NCBI RefSeq assembly: GCF_050947875.1
Contig: NC_134573.1
Span: 46,882,115-46,946,114, forward strand
Direction: 5' to 3'
DNA: 64,000 bases
From: Dermacentor variabilis
Lineage: Eukaryota > Arthropoda > Arachnida > Ixodida > Ixodidae
The notes below the pieces were generated by a model. It was not told the DNA's origin, made no database searches, and was given only the letters and a program-made list of their open reading frames with translations. The translations under genes were made by a program, and so were the position numbers. Positions 52,323 through 64,000 of this stretch are shown here, in pieces. How positions within the stretch are numbered: the first letter of the stretch is position 1; each line of letters opens with the position of its first letter.

Positions 52323-55245
52323 CATCATTATCATCATTATCATCATCATCATCATCATCATCAGTCTGGTTACGCCCACTGCAGGGTAAAGGCCTCTCCC
52401 ATATTTCTCCAACAACCCCGGTCATGTACTAATTGTGGCCATGTCGTCCCTGCAAACTTCTTAATCTCATCCGCCCACTTAACTTTCTGCCGCCACCTGC
52501 TACGCTTCCCTTCCCTTAGAATCCACTCCGTAACACTTAATGACCATCGGTTATCTTCCCTTCTCATTAAATGTGCTGCCCATGCCCATTTCTTTTTCTT
52601 GATTTCAACTATGATGTCATTAACTCGCGTTTGTTCCCTCACCCAATCTGCTTTTTTCTTATCCCTTAACGTTACACCTATCATTCTTCTTTCCATAGCT
52701 CGTTGTGTCGTCCTCAATTCAAGTAGAACCCTTTTCGTAAGCCTCCAGGTTTCTGCTTCGTACGTGAGTACTGGTAAGACACAGCTGTTGTACACTTTTC
52801 TCTTGAGGGTTAATGGCAACCTGCTGTTCACGATTTGAAAATGCCTGCCAAACGCACCCCAGCCCATTCTTCTGATTATTTCAGTCTCATGATCCGGATC
52901 TGCAGTCCCTACCTGCCCTAAGTAGATGTATCCTCTTACCACTTCCAGTGCCTCGCTACATATCGTAAACTGCTTTTCTCTTCCGAAACTGTTAAACATT
53001 ACTTTAGTTTTCTGCAGATTAATTTTTAAACCCACCCTCGGCTTTGACTCTCCAGGTCAGTGACCATTCATTGCAATTGGTCCCCTGAGTTACTAAGCAA
53101 GGCAATATCATCAGCGAACCGCAAGATACTAAGGTATTCCCCGTTAACTTACCAAGGTATTCCCCCCAATTATTCCCAATCCAGGTCTCTGAATACCTCC
53201 TGTAAACACGCTGTGAATAGAATTGGAGAGATCGTATCTCCCTGCCTGATGCCTTTCTTTAGTGGGATTTTGTTGCTTTCTTTATGGAGGACTAGGGTGG
53301 CTGTGGAGCAGCTATAGATATCTTGCAGTATTTTTACATACGGCTCGTCTACACCCTTGTTCCGTAATGCCTCCATGACTGCCGAGGTTTCGGCAGAATT
53401 AAACGCTTTCTCGTAATTAATGAAAGCTATATATAGGGATTGGTTATATTCCGCACATTTCTCTATCACCTGATTGATAGTGTGAATATGGTCTATTGTT
53501 GAGTAGCCTTTACGGAATCCTGCCTGGTCCTTTGCTTGACAGAAGCCTAAGGTGCTCCTGATTCTATTTGCGATTACCTTAGTAAATAGTTTGTAGGCAA
53601 CTGACAGTAAGCTGATCAGTGTATAATTTTTCAAGTCTTTGGCGTCCCCTTTCTTATGGATTAGGATTATGTTAGCGCTCTTCCAAGTTTCCGCTACGCT
53701 CAAGGTCATGAGTCATTGCGTATACAGGGTGGCCAGTTTCTCTAGAACAATCTGTCCACCATCCTTCAACAAATCTGCTGTTACCTGATCCTCCCCAGCT
53801 GCCTTCCCCTTTGCATATCTCCCAAGGCTTTCTTTACTTCTTCCGGCGTTACCTGTGGGATTTCTAATTCCTCTAGAGTATTTTCTCTTTCATTATCGTC
53901 GTGAGTGCCACTGGTACTGTATAAATCTCTATAGAACTCCTCAGCCACTTGGACTATCTCATCCATATTAGTAATGATATTGCCGGCTTTCTCCCTTAAC
54001 GCATACATCGGATTCTTGCGAAATACTAGTTTCTTCTTCGCTGCTTTTAGGCTTCCTCCGTTCCTGAGAGCATGTTCAATTCTATCCATATTATACGTCC
54101 TTATGTCAGCTGTCTTACGCTTGTTCATTAACTTCGCAAGTTCTGCCAGTTCTATTCTAGCTGTAGGGTTAGAGGCTTTCATACATTGGCGTTTCTTGAT
54201 CAGATCTTTCGTCTCTTGCGACAGTTTACTGGAATCCTGCCTAACGGAGTTACCACCGACTTCCATTGCACACTCCTTAATGATGCCCACAAGACTGTCG
54301 TTCATTGTTTCAACACTAAGGTCCTCTTCCTGAGTTAAAGCCGTAAACCTGTTCTGTATCTTGATCTGGAATTCCTCTATTTTCCCTCTTATCACTAACT
54401 CATTGATCGGTTTCTTATGTACCAGTTTCTTGCGTTCCCTCCTCAGGTCTAGGCTAATTCGAGTTCTTACCCTCCTATGGTCACTGCACCGCACCTTGCC
54501 GTGCACATCCACATCTCGTATGATGCCAGGGTTAGCGCAGAGTAAGTGGTCTCTTTCGTTTCTAGTCTCGCCGTTCGGGCTCCTCCACGTCCACTTTTGG
54601 CTATCCCGCTTGCGGAAGAAGGTATTCATTATCCGCATATTATTCTGTTCCACAAACTCTACTAATAACTCTCCCCTGCTATTCCTAGTGCCTATGCCAT
54701 ATTCCCCCATTGCCTCGTCTCCAGACTGCTTCTTCCCTACCCTTCGCATTAAAGTCGCCCATTAGTATAGTGTATCTTGTTTCCACTCTACCCATCGCCG
54801 AATCCACGTCTTCATAGAAGCTTTCGACTTCCTCGTCATCATGAGTGGATGTAGGGGCGTAGACCTGTACAACCTTCATTTTGTACCTCTTATTAGGTTC
54901 CCAACAAGACCTGCCACCCTCTCGTTAATGCTATAGAATTCCTGTATGTTACCAGCTATATTCTTATTAAAATAGTCGTCGTGCTCCTAGTTCTGGTCTC
55001 TCCGCTAAGCCCTGGTAGCACAGGACATGCCCGCTTTTAAGCACTGTATATGCCTGTATATGTCACTGAGGGTCGGGGTTTGATTGTTGTGTTCATATAG
55101 GAAGTTGTGACCAAGTACTGCACCAAGGTGGCCAATCCTGCTCCGGTGAGGGAGTGCGTTACCGGTTCTGGTCACCTGGGTCAGGCCACACTCCAGGCCT
55201 GTTTATGCAATTTATCAACACGCGGATTTTTTTTCTGTCGTTTTT
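52323..55245 (-). mobile_element. RTE-clade LINE, copy E
   Basis: It has a long (TCA)n tail at 52323-52363 and the typical 3' end. The broken ORF lies at 52370-54879, and the 5' region contains GGGTCGGGGTTTGATTG (55070-55086) and TGGTCACCTGGGTCAGGC. Compared with copy B, about 200 bp of endonuclease coding sequence is missing near 55050. A tRNA-like head follows at 55270-55335. Confidence 0.9.
52370..54879 (-). pseudogene. Endonuclease-reverse transcriptase of RTE copy E
   Basis: Fragments read, from the 5' side: VVQVYAPTSTHDDEEVESFY and LMGDFNAKG (54879-54685); KWTWRSPNGE, CSDHRRVRTRI and the linker (54749-53781); KDLKNYTLISLLSVAYKLF to VLHKESNKIPLKKGIRQGD (53709-53170); then the RFADDIAL region, and KINLQKTKVMFNSFGREKQF to the C-terminus (53035-52370). 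At least three frameshifts and the missing N-terminal endonuclease stretch inactivate it. Confidence 0.88.
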
Positions 55246-55269
55246 TTTTAATCCGGTGGAAAATTGCCG

Positions 55270-55335
55270 GCACCGGGATTCGAACCACGAACCTCTTGCA
55301 CGCGAGGCGGGTGTTCTTCCTCTACGCCAAGGCTG
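55270..55335 (-). repeat. tRNA-like head at the 5' end of RTE copy E
   Basis: The minus strand has an A box TGGCGTAGAGGA (55319-55330) and a B box GGTTCGAATCC (55276-55286), 33 bp apart, followed by CGGTGCCGGCAATTTTCCAC. Both boxes fit pol III consensus well. The module lies about 190-210 bp upstream of the conserved RTE 5' sequence, as in copy B. Confidence 0.8.
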
Positions 55336-55499
55336 CACTGTCCATGATCAAGTCTAAATCAAGCAGCATCATACACGTACTTAAATATATACCAGGCATG
55401 AAATTGGGTCCACCAAACAGATTATTGCTTCAGGTGCATGAATTACTTTTCGTAGGCTACTTACGATACAGTTTACTGATGATTACAAGCATCCGCCTT

Positions 55500-56590
55500 C
55501 GTGCCTATGTACACAGGAGAGCTTACAGGCTTAAGCACTGAGAACATGCCTCGATCTGCTACGCCGCAAATCTACAAAGCGCGTGATTGCGGAATGAGGC
55601 TACATCGTCGCCTATTGCCCCGCCATGAACGTCACCCTCTATCGACCCGTCCAGACGGCACCGTCTCAGAATCTATTTGCGTCATGAGAGTGTCCTGCAC
55701 TAAGGGTTTAATACGGCAAAAGCAGCGGGTGTACAAGCGTGGACTTTGTCAAGACCTGTACTGAACCTATACTTTCCTGGAGTTACAAAAAAGTCACGTA
55801 TACCCTCATGTAGACTTAACCTTGCCTTATTCCATCTATTCCATCTTACTTTATTCCATCTACATATATTGACTGACGGGTCGGTGTCCACAAGCACCTC
55901 AACTGCGACATTTGTAATATCGAATAGGAACATGAATAAGCGTTTCCTCTCGACCACCAAACTACATCAACGGCCGCATAGATTTCAGCCATTCGGGAGG
56001 CAATTCGGTGTATTTCGATGGAGCCACATCAACTTGGACTATACTTTGCGATTCCAAACCTACAATACAAGTCATCAATTTTGCCCTTACATGAGGACCT
56101 TACTATGGCCTTGCTCAAGAGGTGATCGAATGGCACCATGTCGCCCTAAGAGCTGCACATTGCATAAGGTTTCAGTGGATTCAAGGACACTAAATTACAT
56201 GGAAATGAGCTCGCTGAAGTGGAGGCAAAGATGGCCCACATTAATGGCACACCAGTGTTCATCTCATTTTCACGACCAGACACTAATGCCCTGATGTATA
56301 GACTTGTGCGCGATAATATCGCAGTATATCGGGCTTATGATTATGAGGATAAAGATAATGGTGAAAACAAGCAACGTCTTCCCTATTCCAACTTTCTACA
56401 CCCTTTTCCCAAACTCCGAGTAGCGGGTCAGAGCATTGATTCAGGCAGATCTCTAAGCTTTTCTCTGATGCGTGTACCTACTAGGTGATTGTCTAAACTA
56501 TTTATTATCGATCGGGTGCCATCCCACTTATAAACAGGCGGCAAGTCGCTTGTGGGTCGGACATATGGAGAGGGCGCTGTATTAGACGGT
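55500..56590 (+). pseudogene. I-type LINE fragment (RNase H region)
   Basis: In shifting frames the plus strand reads FPGVTKKSRIPS, then ILTDGSVSTSTSTATFVI (55865-55918), which is the start of an RNase H domain with its first Asp. FQWIQGH follows near 56170, and AHINGTPVFISFSRPDTNAL near 56230-56295. This order (RNase H, then a His/Ser-rich tail) is that of I-group LINEs. Many stops are present and no RT is attached. Confidence 0.65.
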
Positions 56591-57379
56591 GGGTATAGAT
56601 GAGGAGCACGAGCACGCTAGCAGACGCAGGGTGACTAAAGCGTCGTTTCACTCCGTCGACGCAGAAAAGTAATTAGGCACTTGTACCGCACTTTACGGAT
56701 TGTTCGTTGAAGCTTTAGAGCGAGGCTATATGTGGCTAGGGCACTTCCGCCGTTCGTGAACAACCCGCCGACTATGCCATTTGCGCACCTCGGTGCAGCC
56801 GCGCGAACGAGTTCGTGTCACTGCTCACGCGTTCGTCGTCGTCGTCGTCTTCTTCCACAGTGGCTCCATCGCCGCTCAACATTCCAGCGTAGAATTTCAT
56901 TTCTGTACTATCGTCGTAATCGGGAGGCCGCGTTAATTTTTTTGTATTTACCGTGTTGTGAGTTGTTGCTTAAGAGAGTATTAGCCATTCATTGTCCTAT
57001 GTGACGGAGCCATTCAATAACAGAGTTGATGGGATAATGTGTGTGCATGCCTATCCTTAGGATGACCACCGATCAGGATAATAAATATGTCCGTACCTTT
57101 GTTCAAAATTCTGCCAACTTTCCGCCATGTGCTGAACAGCTTGGCTGGCCAACCACCTGCACAGAGTGGAATGGCTCATGATTTTTTACATTTTCATCCG
57201 TGCTTGTTACACAGCGGTGCCACTTACACAGAGTGTTTCAGCATACAATTTCGAAAATTCTTAAATCTTGCCTGTGGCAAGACGTAGACCATGAGCTTGT
57301 ATGCTCGAAGAGGCAGACATTAATTGCAAAAAAATTAAATGCATAATCGTGTAATTAACAGAAATTCATTATTCAAGGT
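56591..57379. other. Spacer
   Basis: No gene was recognised. A (GTC)n run lies at 56832-56850. Confidence 0.4.
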
Positions 57380-57640
57380 TTTAACTAATGTCCTTCTGGC
57401 ATATATCGCAATTTACAAATTCCAGCGGGTGAGACTGCAAGGCTAATCCACTTGAAAGGAATTATGTGGATGACATCATTTACGAGACTTGTGCCATCAA
57501 ACTTGCGGTAAAAATGCACTCTCGTTCTACTTACTTTCTTAAGAGAACGTCGTTTTATGCACAGAAGAACAAAAGTAACTAGAACGCAAATGTATTTCTC
57601 TCCAAAGTTCGGGAATAAATATCTCGAAACTGGCGTCATC
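57380..57640 (-). repeat. Diverged repeat, inverted partner of 58654-58950
   Basis: The minus-strand frame (57639-57385) contains NFGEKYICVLVTFVLLCIKRR, VSRTRVHF and FDGTSLVNDVI. The plus-strand frame at 58654-58950 has NFGKEIVGIPVTFVLQCI, VSSTTVHS and LNGTCLGTNVI. The match extends over most of both. The repeat family is not recognised. Whether the frame was ever coding is uncertain. Confidence 0.6.
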
Positions 57641-58653
57641 CTGAGATTTCGTTCCTAGTGTATCCACCTGAGGAACTCCCCGGCTAGAATTTTTAAATTG
57701 CTACATTTGCCACCACGATATTAGTTAGAAACCTAATTAGTGAATCTTTGCCAATTAGTCGACTATGCATTTCAATATCATGCGCAAGTAATGTTTGCCT
57801 TTTCGAGCCGACCAGCTGATCGACTCGAATTGTGCTATCTGCCAGACGCAATTTTTTTAAAATTTTCGAAATTGTTCGCTCGAACACCTAGTATACAGGT
57901 CATTCCAAGCCAACTGTCCCGACCGTGACGCTATAGTAATAATAAGTTATCTAAAAAAATACGAATATATTACACGTATATAAGCATTACGTGCAGAGTA
58001 CTTTCCGAAAATATATTTAGCGAAAAGAAATCTTGCGGCGCCATTTAAACTTTAGGAAACAGTGTAAAACCAGGTGCGAAGCGAAAATATGCCAGAAATT
58101 ACGTTGGTAACGCACTAAGGAGGTTCATGGAAAAGTATACGTAAAAGCAGATATAATTGAGAAAAAAGAACTTTCGCTACGGCAAAGTTAATTGAAGTAA
58201 TTTCCGTTTTCACCTTGGAAAAAAGTGCATTTGACTCCCACAATTGCAGTACTTTTACTCTCGCTCCGACTTCACCTCAGCATGTTGACGGGCACACAAA
58301 CTAACTGAATTCTCTGCGTAAAAATGGGTGGTGTATCCGCAGCATATGGTTTTCGATTCTTTGGTTCCTAGTGTGTTTTTGTATGGACGGGCAGGGTTTG
58401 TTGACATCTTTTTTTTTAACCCCAACATAACTTATGTATTTTTGGTACAATATAAGGGATGATAATTGTTAATTTTACATAATTTTTAAAAGACGCCTGT
58501 AGCAGACAGAGTAATTCTTGTCGTTGATCTTGATTACTTAAGGAGGTGGGCATTACGACAAATCGAAACACATGTTTAACTAGTCAACAAACATTCACTA
58601 GTGAACTCTATATTTAGTTTACTGCACATATTGCAATTTAGAAATCGTAGCCG
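57641..58653. other. AT-rich spacer between inverted repeats
   Basis: No gene was recognised. It may include further, weaker parts of the inverted repeat family. Confidence 0.4.
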
Positions 58654-58950
58654 TTGAGCCAGCAAGATGAGTATTCACTCTATATCAACTGCCAGGACGG
58701 CACCAGTTTCGAGATGTGTTTGCAAAATTTTGGGAAGGAAATAGTTGGCATTCCAGTCACATTTGTGCTTCAATGCATAAATGTGTGTTTTGTTGAAAAA
58801 GTAAGCAGTACAACAGTGCACTCTTGCGGCGAGTTGAATGGTACATGTCTCGGAACTAATGTAATCAGGGAAATTATTTCAAAACAGATAAGCCTTAAGC
58901 GCTCACCAACCACAATTCGTAAATTTCAATATTTGCTAGAAAGTAAATAA
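58654..58950 (+). repeat. Diverged repeat, inverted partner of 57380-57640
   Basis: This is a 98-codon open frame similar, at the level of translated sequence, to the minus-strand frame at 57385-57639. The two copies are about 1 kb apart. Conserved reading across both copies may reflect shared DNA and not selection. Confidence 0.6.
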
Positions 58951-60469
58951 TTCTGAAGGCAATTAGAAAAATTTATACACTAGTTGAATACGTATTTTGC
59001 TTTCTAGTGGAGATCCGCCTTTCTGACCAATACCGCTAAAGGACTAAAATTATGTTATCTACAACAACCTATTCTTAAAAATTCTATATGAATTAAAAGT
59101 GATCACCCGGTAAACAAACGCGAATAGAAACACCTTAAAGATATAGCAATATCACTGACTCAAGCTCAACAATGCCCCCAATGATAAACAGCTCTACTTA
59201 TCGGTTCCTTCAGGTATGGCACCTCAAAGTCTCTCTGCTGCGTGTCCCATCAAAAACTGTTTGGACAACTGTCTATCTGGCCCCAAGTATAGCTGGAATA
59301 ATAGTAGACATATCACGGCGCTAGCGAAATATGCTCATTAAAGCTGCCTATCAGAAACGTTCACCAAAAGTAGTCGTCTTCTCTTCATTGGTTTCACGGT
59401 GACTCAACGGGTGTCGTGCGAATGGTGCTCTCATTTCACGCCCATGAAACCGACTTGTGGCCCGCTCTACCAATTCACGCGTAGGCGACAGCATACGCAT
59501 ACTTCCAGTAACACGGAAATGCGAGATGTCGGTCTACCTTAAGCTGGTGTACCTTCGACATTTAAGTTCTTGCGAACTTTGGTTATCACGGCTTATAATC
59601 CTCTCCGCTACACTCCGCCATCTGCACTGCTATGGTTTGTATTTCCTGCCAATGTGCTATGAGATGAACACGAAGCGCGAACCAAAATATTGCGATGGTG
59701 AGGCTCAAACTAATTTTTTCCTCTCTGAAAACGAAATTATTTCGATTAGAATTTCCGTGCTGAAAGCGGTTGTGCTTATCAGTTATATCCGCTTTTCTCT
59801 GTATTTTTCCATTAACCACTTTAGAGCATTACTGACGTCGTATCATAGGAAAAAATATAAATTTTGGCGAAGTCAGGCTATTATTTGCGATCCTGTGCGT
59901 CGCATAACGGAGAAAGCAAGATTTGTACGTTTTGGGGACAGTTCTATTAAAGAATTCTACGTTTGGTTTCTTAGCCCCTTTTGTGGAAAAATTTACCAAA
60001 TATGTGTGCGTTAAAATTTCCACATTTTTTACAAATGCTCACGTAGCCTCCTTGACTTACTCAAGCAGCCTATACATCCTTTTCATTTGAGCATTTTCTT
60101 TCTCAACATCCTTCATCTTCTTTTGTGCTTCCTCAAAACATCTCTATGTACACCCATAAGCAAAAGTATACGGACCACACAGTCGCCGCACAGAATTTCT
60201 TCGTAATTAACACGCATAAACGGAAACTGACGAGTGCGATAGAAAAATTGTAATGCGAAGTTTGAACTGCAGTTTTTAATTTCAAGTTGCGTTCACAGAC
60301 AAAGGAGAAAATGGGTTTTATTGCGCAATCCTTGGTCCGTATAATTTTGCTCACGGGTGTACCTTGTACTGCTACCTATGCCTGCAACGGATCCGCTCTT
60401 TTCAATCTCTTCTCTCCTTTTATTTCCACCAATAAACATAACGTCTCTTGCTTATCTCGACTGCCGACG
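58951..60469. other. Spacer with one unrecognised open frame
   Basis: The longest frame is 59457-60014 (185 codons, plus). It has no recognisable domain, is Ile/Leu/Tyr-rich as expected from AT-rich DNA, and I do not consider it a gene. Confidence 0.4.
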
Positions 60470-61530
60470 TGTTGATGCTACCGTCCACTTTGCATCCAAG
60501 TGCCTCTGGATGGTGTAAGTTTCCCTACCGGTCTCACTAGGCGAATCCCTTAGCACGCCATTAGGATGTGCTGAGTGGCCGGAATTTTGCTGCAGCATAC
60601 GCATGGTATCATCTGATTGCGTATATTTGCTCCGGTTTGTTTTTGGCCTTAGGCAACAAGATCGTGCTTCATATGGCAAGGCACTTCCCTTCGTGTTATG
60701 GTTTCTTTCTGCTTATTTCTTTCAATCTCCATGGTCAATCATTTGCACCCAATTCACTATCTGTTTCTCTCAGTTCATTTTGATGACTTGTGGTTTTCTA
60801 TTTACACTTTCAATTACCCTCTACATGGTTGCCAACTTTCTTGACCTCTTCCTCCATTTTGTGTCCACGATTTTGAGGTAGAAGTACTTGTGCATTTTGG
60901 CCGCCCACTTATTTTGATCCATTTCCTGAAGCTTTCTTCAAAAGTAATTTTGCTCTGCGTTCACCAATTTGAGACAAGGCCCAACCCTTGTCACCCTGCA
61001 CTGCCTCCTTTATGGTCTTGCCCCGGACTCCCAAAGCCAACCAGTTTACCAATCGATCGTTGCTTAACTTGGAACCCGGACAAAATATATGATTTTTAAG
61101 CATAGAATTACATTTGCGAACGGTAGCGCTGACACCAATACTGCTTTCGATATTCCATGCACAGCCTCATATTCATTGTGGCCCCAAAGTGCTCTGTTAT
61201 TGACTATTGCTCCATTTCGCTCCTACTTTGTTTTCAGATTATCTTGGTGGGTGTTTGAGTAAGGCTTTGCTAACATTATGAATACGCCGATGTATCTATA
61301 TTGATTGACAGTGTTATAACCTGCTGTTAAATTGGCACCACTTAAGTGCTCATTTCTTGATTAAAGAGCATAATTCACGTTTTCTCCGTGCTCAGCCTAA
61401 GGCATAGATTTGTCACTGCGTTGAGACAAACATTCGCAAGTCTCTGGAAATTTCATGCATTGTCCGCAAATAGTACTATGTCGTCCTTATGTACAAGTCC
61501 GGAGGCCTTATATTGCCCAATGTGCCCATT
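60470..61530 (-). pseudogene. Decayed LINE, RT palm to C-terminal region
   Basis: The minus strand begins near 61530 with IRPPDL and a catalytic box remnant HKDDIVLFADNA. RFANVCLNAVT-like and CLRLSTEKT-like sequence follows, then ALWGHNEYEAVHGI, and after frame changes NWLALGVRGKTIKEAVQGDKGW (61103-60909). The order matches the RT and C-terminal part of a tick LINE family distinct from RTE. Stops and shifts are frequent. The Tyr-Ala of YADD is replaced by His-Lys. Confidence 0.6.
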
Positions 61531-61764
61531 ACACATGTAGCATACATGAAACACTCGTTCCATTCCTCTGGAAATGGACCGCCCTCTAGCGCCGCCACCA
61601 CAAAGCTCGCGCGTTGCGCATCCGTTCGATTCCTCCCAGTACCGGAGAAATGTAAAATGTTTATTTTGTGGGATTCAGGATCACCACATACCAATCAACT
61701 TTAGTCGTCATCAAGGAGATTCGTTTAAAAGTGGTACTTACACAGAAGCACATACCCCGTGACC
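61531..61764. other. Spacer
   Basis: No gene was recognised. CCGTTCGATTCC (61621-61632) looks B-box-like, but no matching A box was found. Confidence 0.35.
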
Positions 61765-61845
61765 CAGGTTGGTCGAACGGTTGGTTTCGAACGCGGTTCC
61801 TTCAGCGCGGCATCCCGATGCTCTGGACACTAGGCCATCGACTAC
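61765..61845 (-). repeat. tRNA-derived repeat head
   Basis: The minus strand has an A box TGGCCTAGTGTCC (61825-61837) and a B box CGTTCGAAACC (61783-61793) at tRNA spacing. The flanks do not form a complete cloverleaf, so a SINE head or tRNA pseudogene is more likely than a tRNA gene. Confidence 0.6.
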
Positions 61846-62039
61846 TCAGTGATCGATGTTGTCTAGATCGTTTTGGAATGTACCCTTTAAAACAATCCGA
61901 ATAGACTTTTTCTCAAACACATGAATGCGTAGGACTGGAAGGGAAATGAGTGGACGCCGAGCAGGAAATTGTGACGAGGCGTGCATCGTTGGCGGTGCGC
62001 AACCATGCCTTGTAACATCCTGCGACATTTATTAGGGGA

Positions 62040-62470
62040 GAGCATTAGGTGGCTCAGGGGTCGAAAACTTGGCTGTTCGGCGCTATGGCGCCCAAATTCA
62101 AAGGCACCAAATTGAGGGTCGAACCCTCGACCATTGGTGGGAGTCAAACCAACGACGTTTAGAGTTAATTAAGGGATAGCCAATTAGGACATAGTTCATT
62201 TAGATAGAGCTGATTAAGGCGCTCGAACCCATGGCCGTTAGCATAAATTAACACGAAGTTAACACACAGTTGATTAACGTAAAGTTAATTAAGACATTCG
62301 AACTCACGAACTTTGGTGTGAGTGGTGCCCACGACCGTTAGTGAAAATAAAGTGAGGTTAATTACACACACCTCATTAACTGGGACTTAATTAAGGCACT
62401 CGAGAACACGACATTTGGTGGGAGTCGAACCCACCACCTTTTGTGGAAGTCGAGCACAGGACACTTGTTG
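62040..62470. repeat. Degenerate repeats with GTTCGA/TCGAAC blocks and TTAATTAA spacers
   Basis: Blocks such as GGGTCGAACCCTCGACCA, GGCGCTCGAACCCATGGC, CATTCGAACTCACGAAC and GGTGGGAGTCGAACCCACC recur every 40-130 bp. They are separated by AGTTAATTAAG-type spacers. The blocks resemble pol III B boxes read on the minus strand, but no full tRNA fold is evident. Confidence 0.6.
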
Positions 62471-64000
62471 TTCCACCCTCATGAGCCATATATAGCTTTC
62501 GCAAAAAAAGTAAAGTAACGAGACAACAAATTAACGGAAAAAAACAACGCATTTGAATGAGAATGTCCACTAATTTAATGGAAATCTCGAGAGTGCACAG
62601 GCTTTCACCTTCATCCTCCTTTGCGGAGGCTAAAGTGATTAATTTTATTTTTCTGATATGCCCTCCTGAGACGACTAACTTCTTTCTTCTCTACCAAGAG
62701 ACGCCGATAGAACGTTATTTTCTCTCGTGCCGCCGCTTTCTAAGACAAAGAAAGCTATTAGAATACTCATTTACCAAACTTGGCCCATCTCCAACCTCGC
62801 CAAGCATTCATTCTTTTGGGTTTTCGGGGCGACTTCAATAGGATCGCGCCAGCGCGATGCTTTTCTTGCAGTCTACAATTTTATAAGAGAGACAAAAAGA
62901 GTACCTTGCTGAATTTTTTTAATTATCCATAGTTTGTATTACTTCATTTCTTTACGTTAACTTATTTGTCAATATTCTTAACAATATTTTCCTTACACTT
63001 TGAAATTGCAGTTCTGTCGTCCCACGCTCCACTGTTCAAATCTAGTTTCTCTCTACTTCTAACCATATGGAAAACTACGTGCTTTTTGGCCAAATCCCCA
63101 TATTGGGTACGCGCCACTGTTGAGGACACAAGACAAGACAAGACAAGACGCCAATGCGCGCTTAGCAGCAGACAATTACATAGACGAGCGATGCGGGAAT
63201 ACACTTGGGTCTAATCAGTGTCAATGCCTACTAAAAGGCGGGGTGATAGCGGATCACCTCATCTAATTTCGTAATCGGTGAAAGACGTACTTACGACGTG
63301 TGCGTGAAGTGGAGAGAAGGAGATAAGATGCCTGTACTCTGCAAAGGAGTGCGGTGGACCTCAAGTGGACTCGCCTAGCCCGACTCTGAATACTTTAAGA
63401 TAGAGAAAGAGGGAAAAGGAGGGCTACGAAGGCTACTATGAGACCAGACATCATGGAGCGAGTGAGTGATTGACTGAAACGAAGAGCTGGCTTTAATTTT
63501 GATCCATCCGCAGATCGTCGGGCCTCACGTCACGTGATGTATCTTTTTTATCAAGCTGTCACGGTATTTAGGATCTGCTGCACATCCAAAGAACTTCGCG
63601 ACAAACTTTTCATGTTTCGCATCTGATGCGCATCCAAAGGTGCACCATTTTTCTTTAGTCATTTCTTGTTTCCTCGGGAAATGGCGCAGCGCACCTCGCG
63701 GGATCGGTCGTGAATCGGGCGGTGAAGCCGCTGTTGGCAATTTCTTTTATTATTATTAAATTCATTATTTATTACTATTAAATTTGTTCAAAATTTCTTG
63801 CAGAGGGGATTTCAGCCACATAGTCTTTCTGCGTCTTTCACCTCTTCGGAATATTTCAGTTTAATAAATTATCGCTCGTTCTCCCACCTCATGAAACTGA
63901 TCCTTCCAACGTTGCAAGTTCTGGCACAGTACCTCTGGAAAACAATATTTCTTTTTGCATTCGATCAGATGAATGTGCATTCCGCTGGTTTAGTATCATT
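62471..64000. other. Spacer to the window end
   Basis: No gene was recognised. A short (ACAAG)n run lies at 63127-63148, and ATCTGCTGCACATCCAAAG recurs in a variant form 36 bp later (63572 and 63608). Confidence 0.4.

Noticed and set aside
59457..60014. 185-codon frame as a gene
   Set aside because: Composition follows AT-rich DNA, with no domain and no flanking gene signals.

Overview
This window looks like eukaryotic, arthropod nuclear DNA, most probably from a hard tick (Ixodida). The clues are an M13 (neprilysin-like) ectopeptidase homologue without introns, dense RTE-clade LINEs with trinucleotide tails, tRNA-derived SINEs, mariner and PIF/Harbinger remains, and Gypsy elements. There is no operon structure and no bacterial promoter or ribosome-binding-site pattern. 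The species call is inference. Only one intact open reading frame looks like a host gene (42100-44235). Almost everything else that can be identified is a mobile element or repeat.

Layout. 0-4 kb: a tRNA-derived SINE copy, a cluster of CTATAGAC palindromes, a SINE with clear target-site duplications (TSDs), and an old direct duplication. 4.1-13.3 kb: an RTE LINE fragment (minus strand) split by an almost intact 6.9-kb Ty3/Gypsy-class LTR retrotransposon (5159-12033, minus). Its single gag-pol frame runs SCAN-like capsid, zinc knuckles, protease, integrase, reverse transcriptase, RNase H. Integrase therefore precedes reverse transcriptase, the Gmr1-type order. 13-24 kb: AT-rich spacer with two MITE-like elements, a perfect 29-bp-arm hairpin, a dead mariner, a Gypsy integrase fragment, and an inverted repeat around an (AT)n tract. 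24-34 kb: a decayed PIF/Harbinger (HARBI1-like) nuclease gene on the minus strand. Its exons keep reading phase across about 9.3 kb, and its longest intron holds an old 5.2-kb Gypsy element (27626-32848). 34.5-38 kb: a nearly full-length RTE copy with a tRNA-like head and a SINE inserted in that head. 38.4-40.6 kb: a 299-bp satellite array between 237-bp direct repeats. 42.1-44.2 kb: the M13-like gene, whose HExxH zinc motif has been lost. 47.3-56.6 kb: three more RTE copies and two other LINE fragments. 56.6-64 kb: diverged inverted repeats, a dead LINE, tRNA-like sequences and spacer.

How the parts relate. The insertions give an order of events. The Gmr1-like element entered an RTE copy (4-bp ACCC duplication) and its LTRs look nearly identical apart from one 60-bp indel, so it is young. 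The second Gypsy has short LTRs of roughly 88% identity by eye and many frame breaks, so it is old. RTE copy C landed with an 11-bp TSD just upstream of the older RTE copy D. The points most worth checking are the integrase-first, SCAN-containing Gypsy element in an arthropod, the tRNA-like module at a similar distance upstream of three separate RTE 5' regions, and the catalytically dead M13 homologue.
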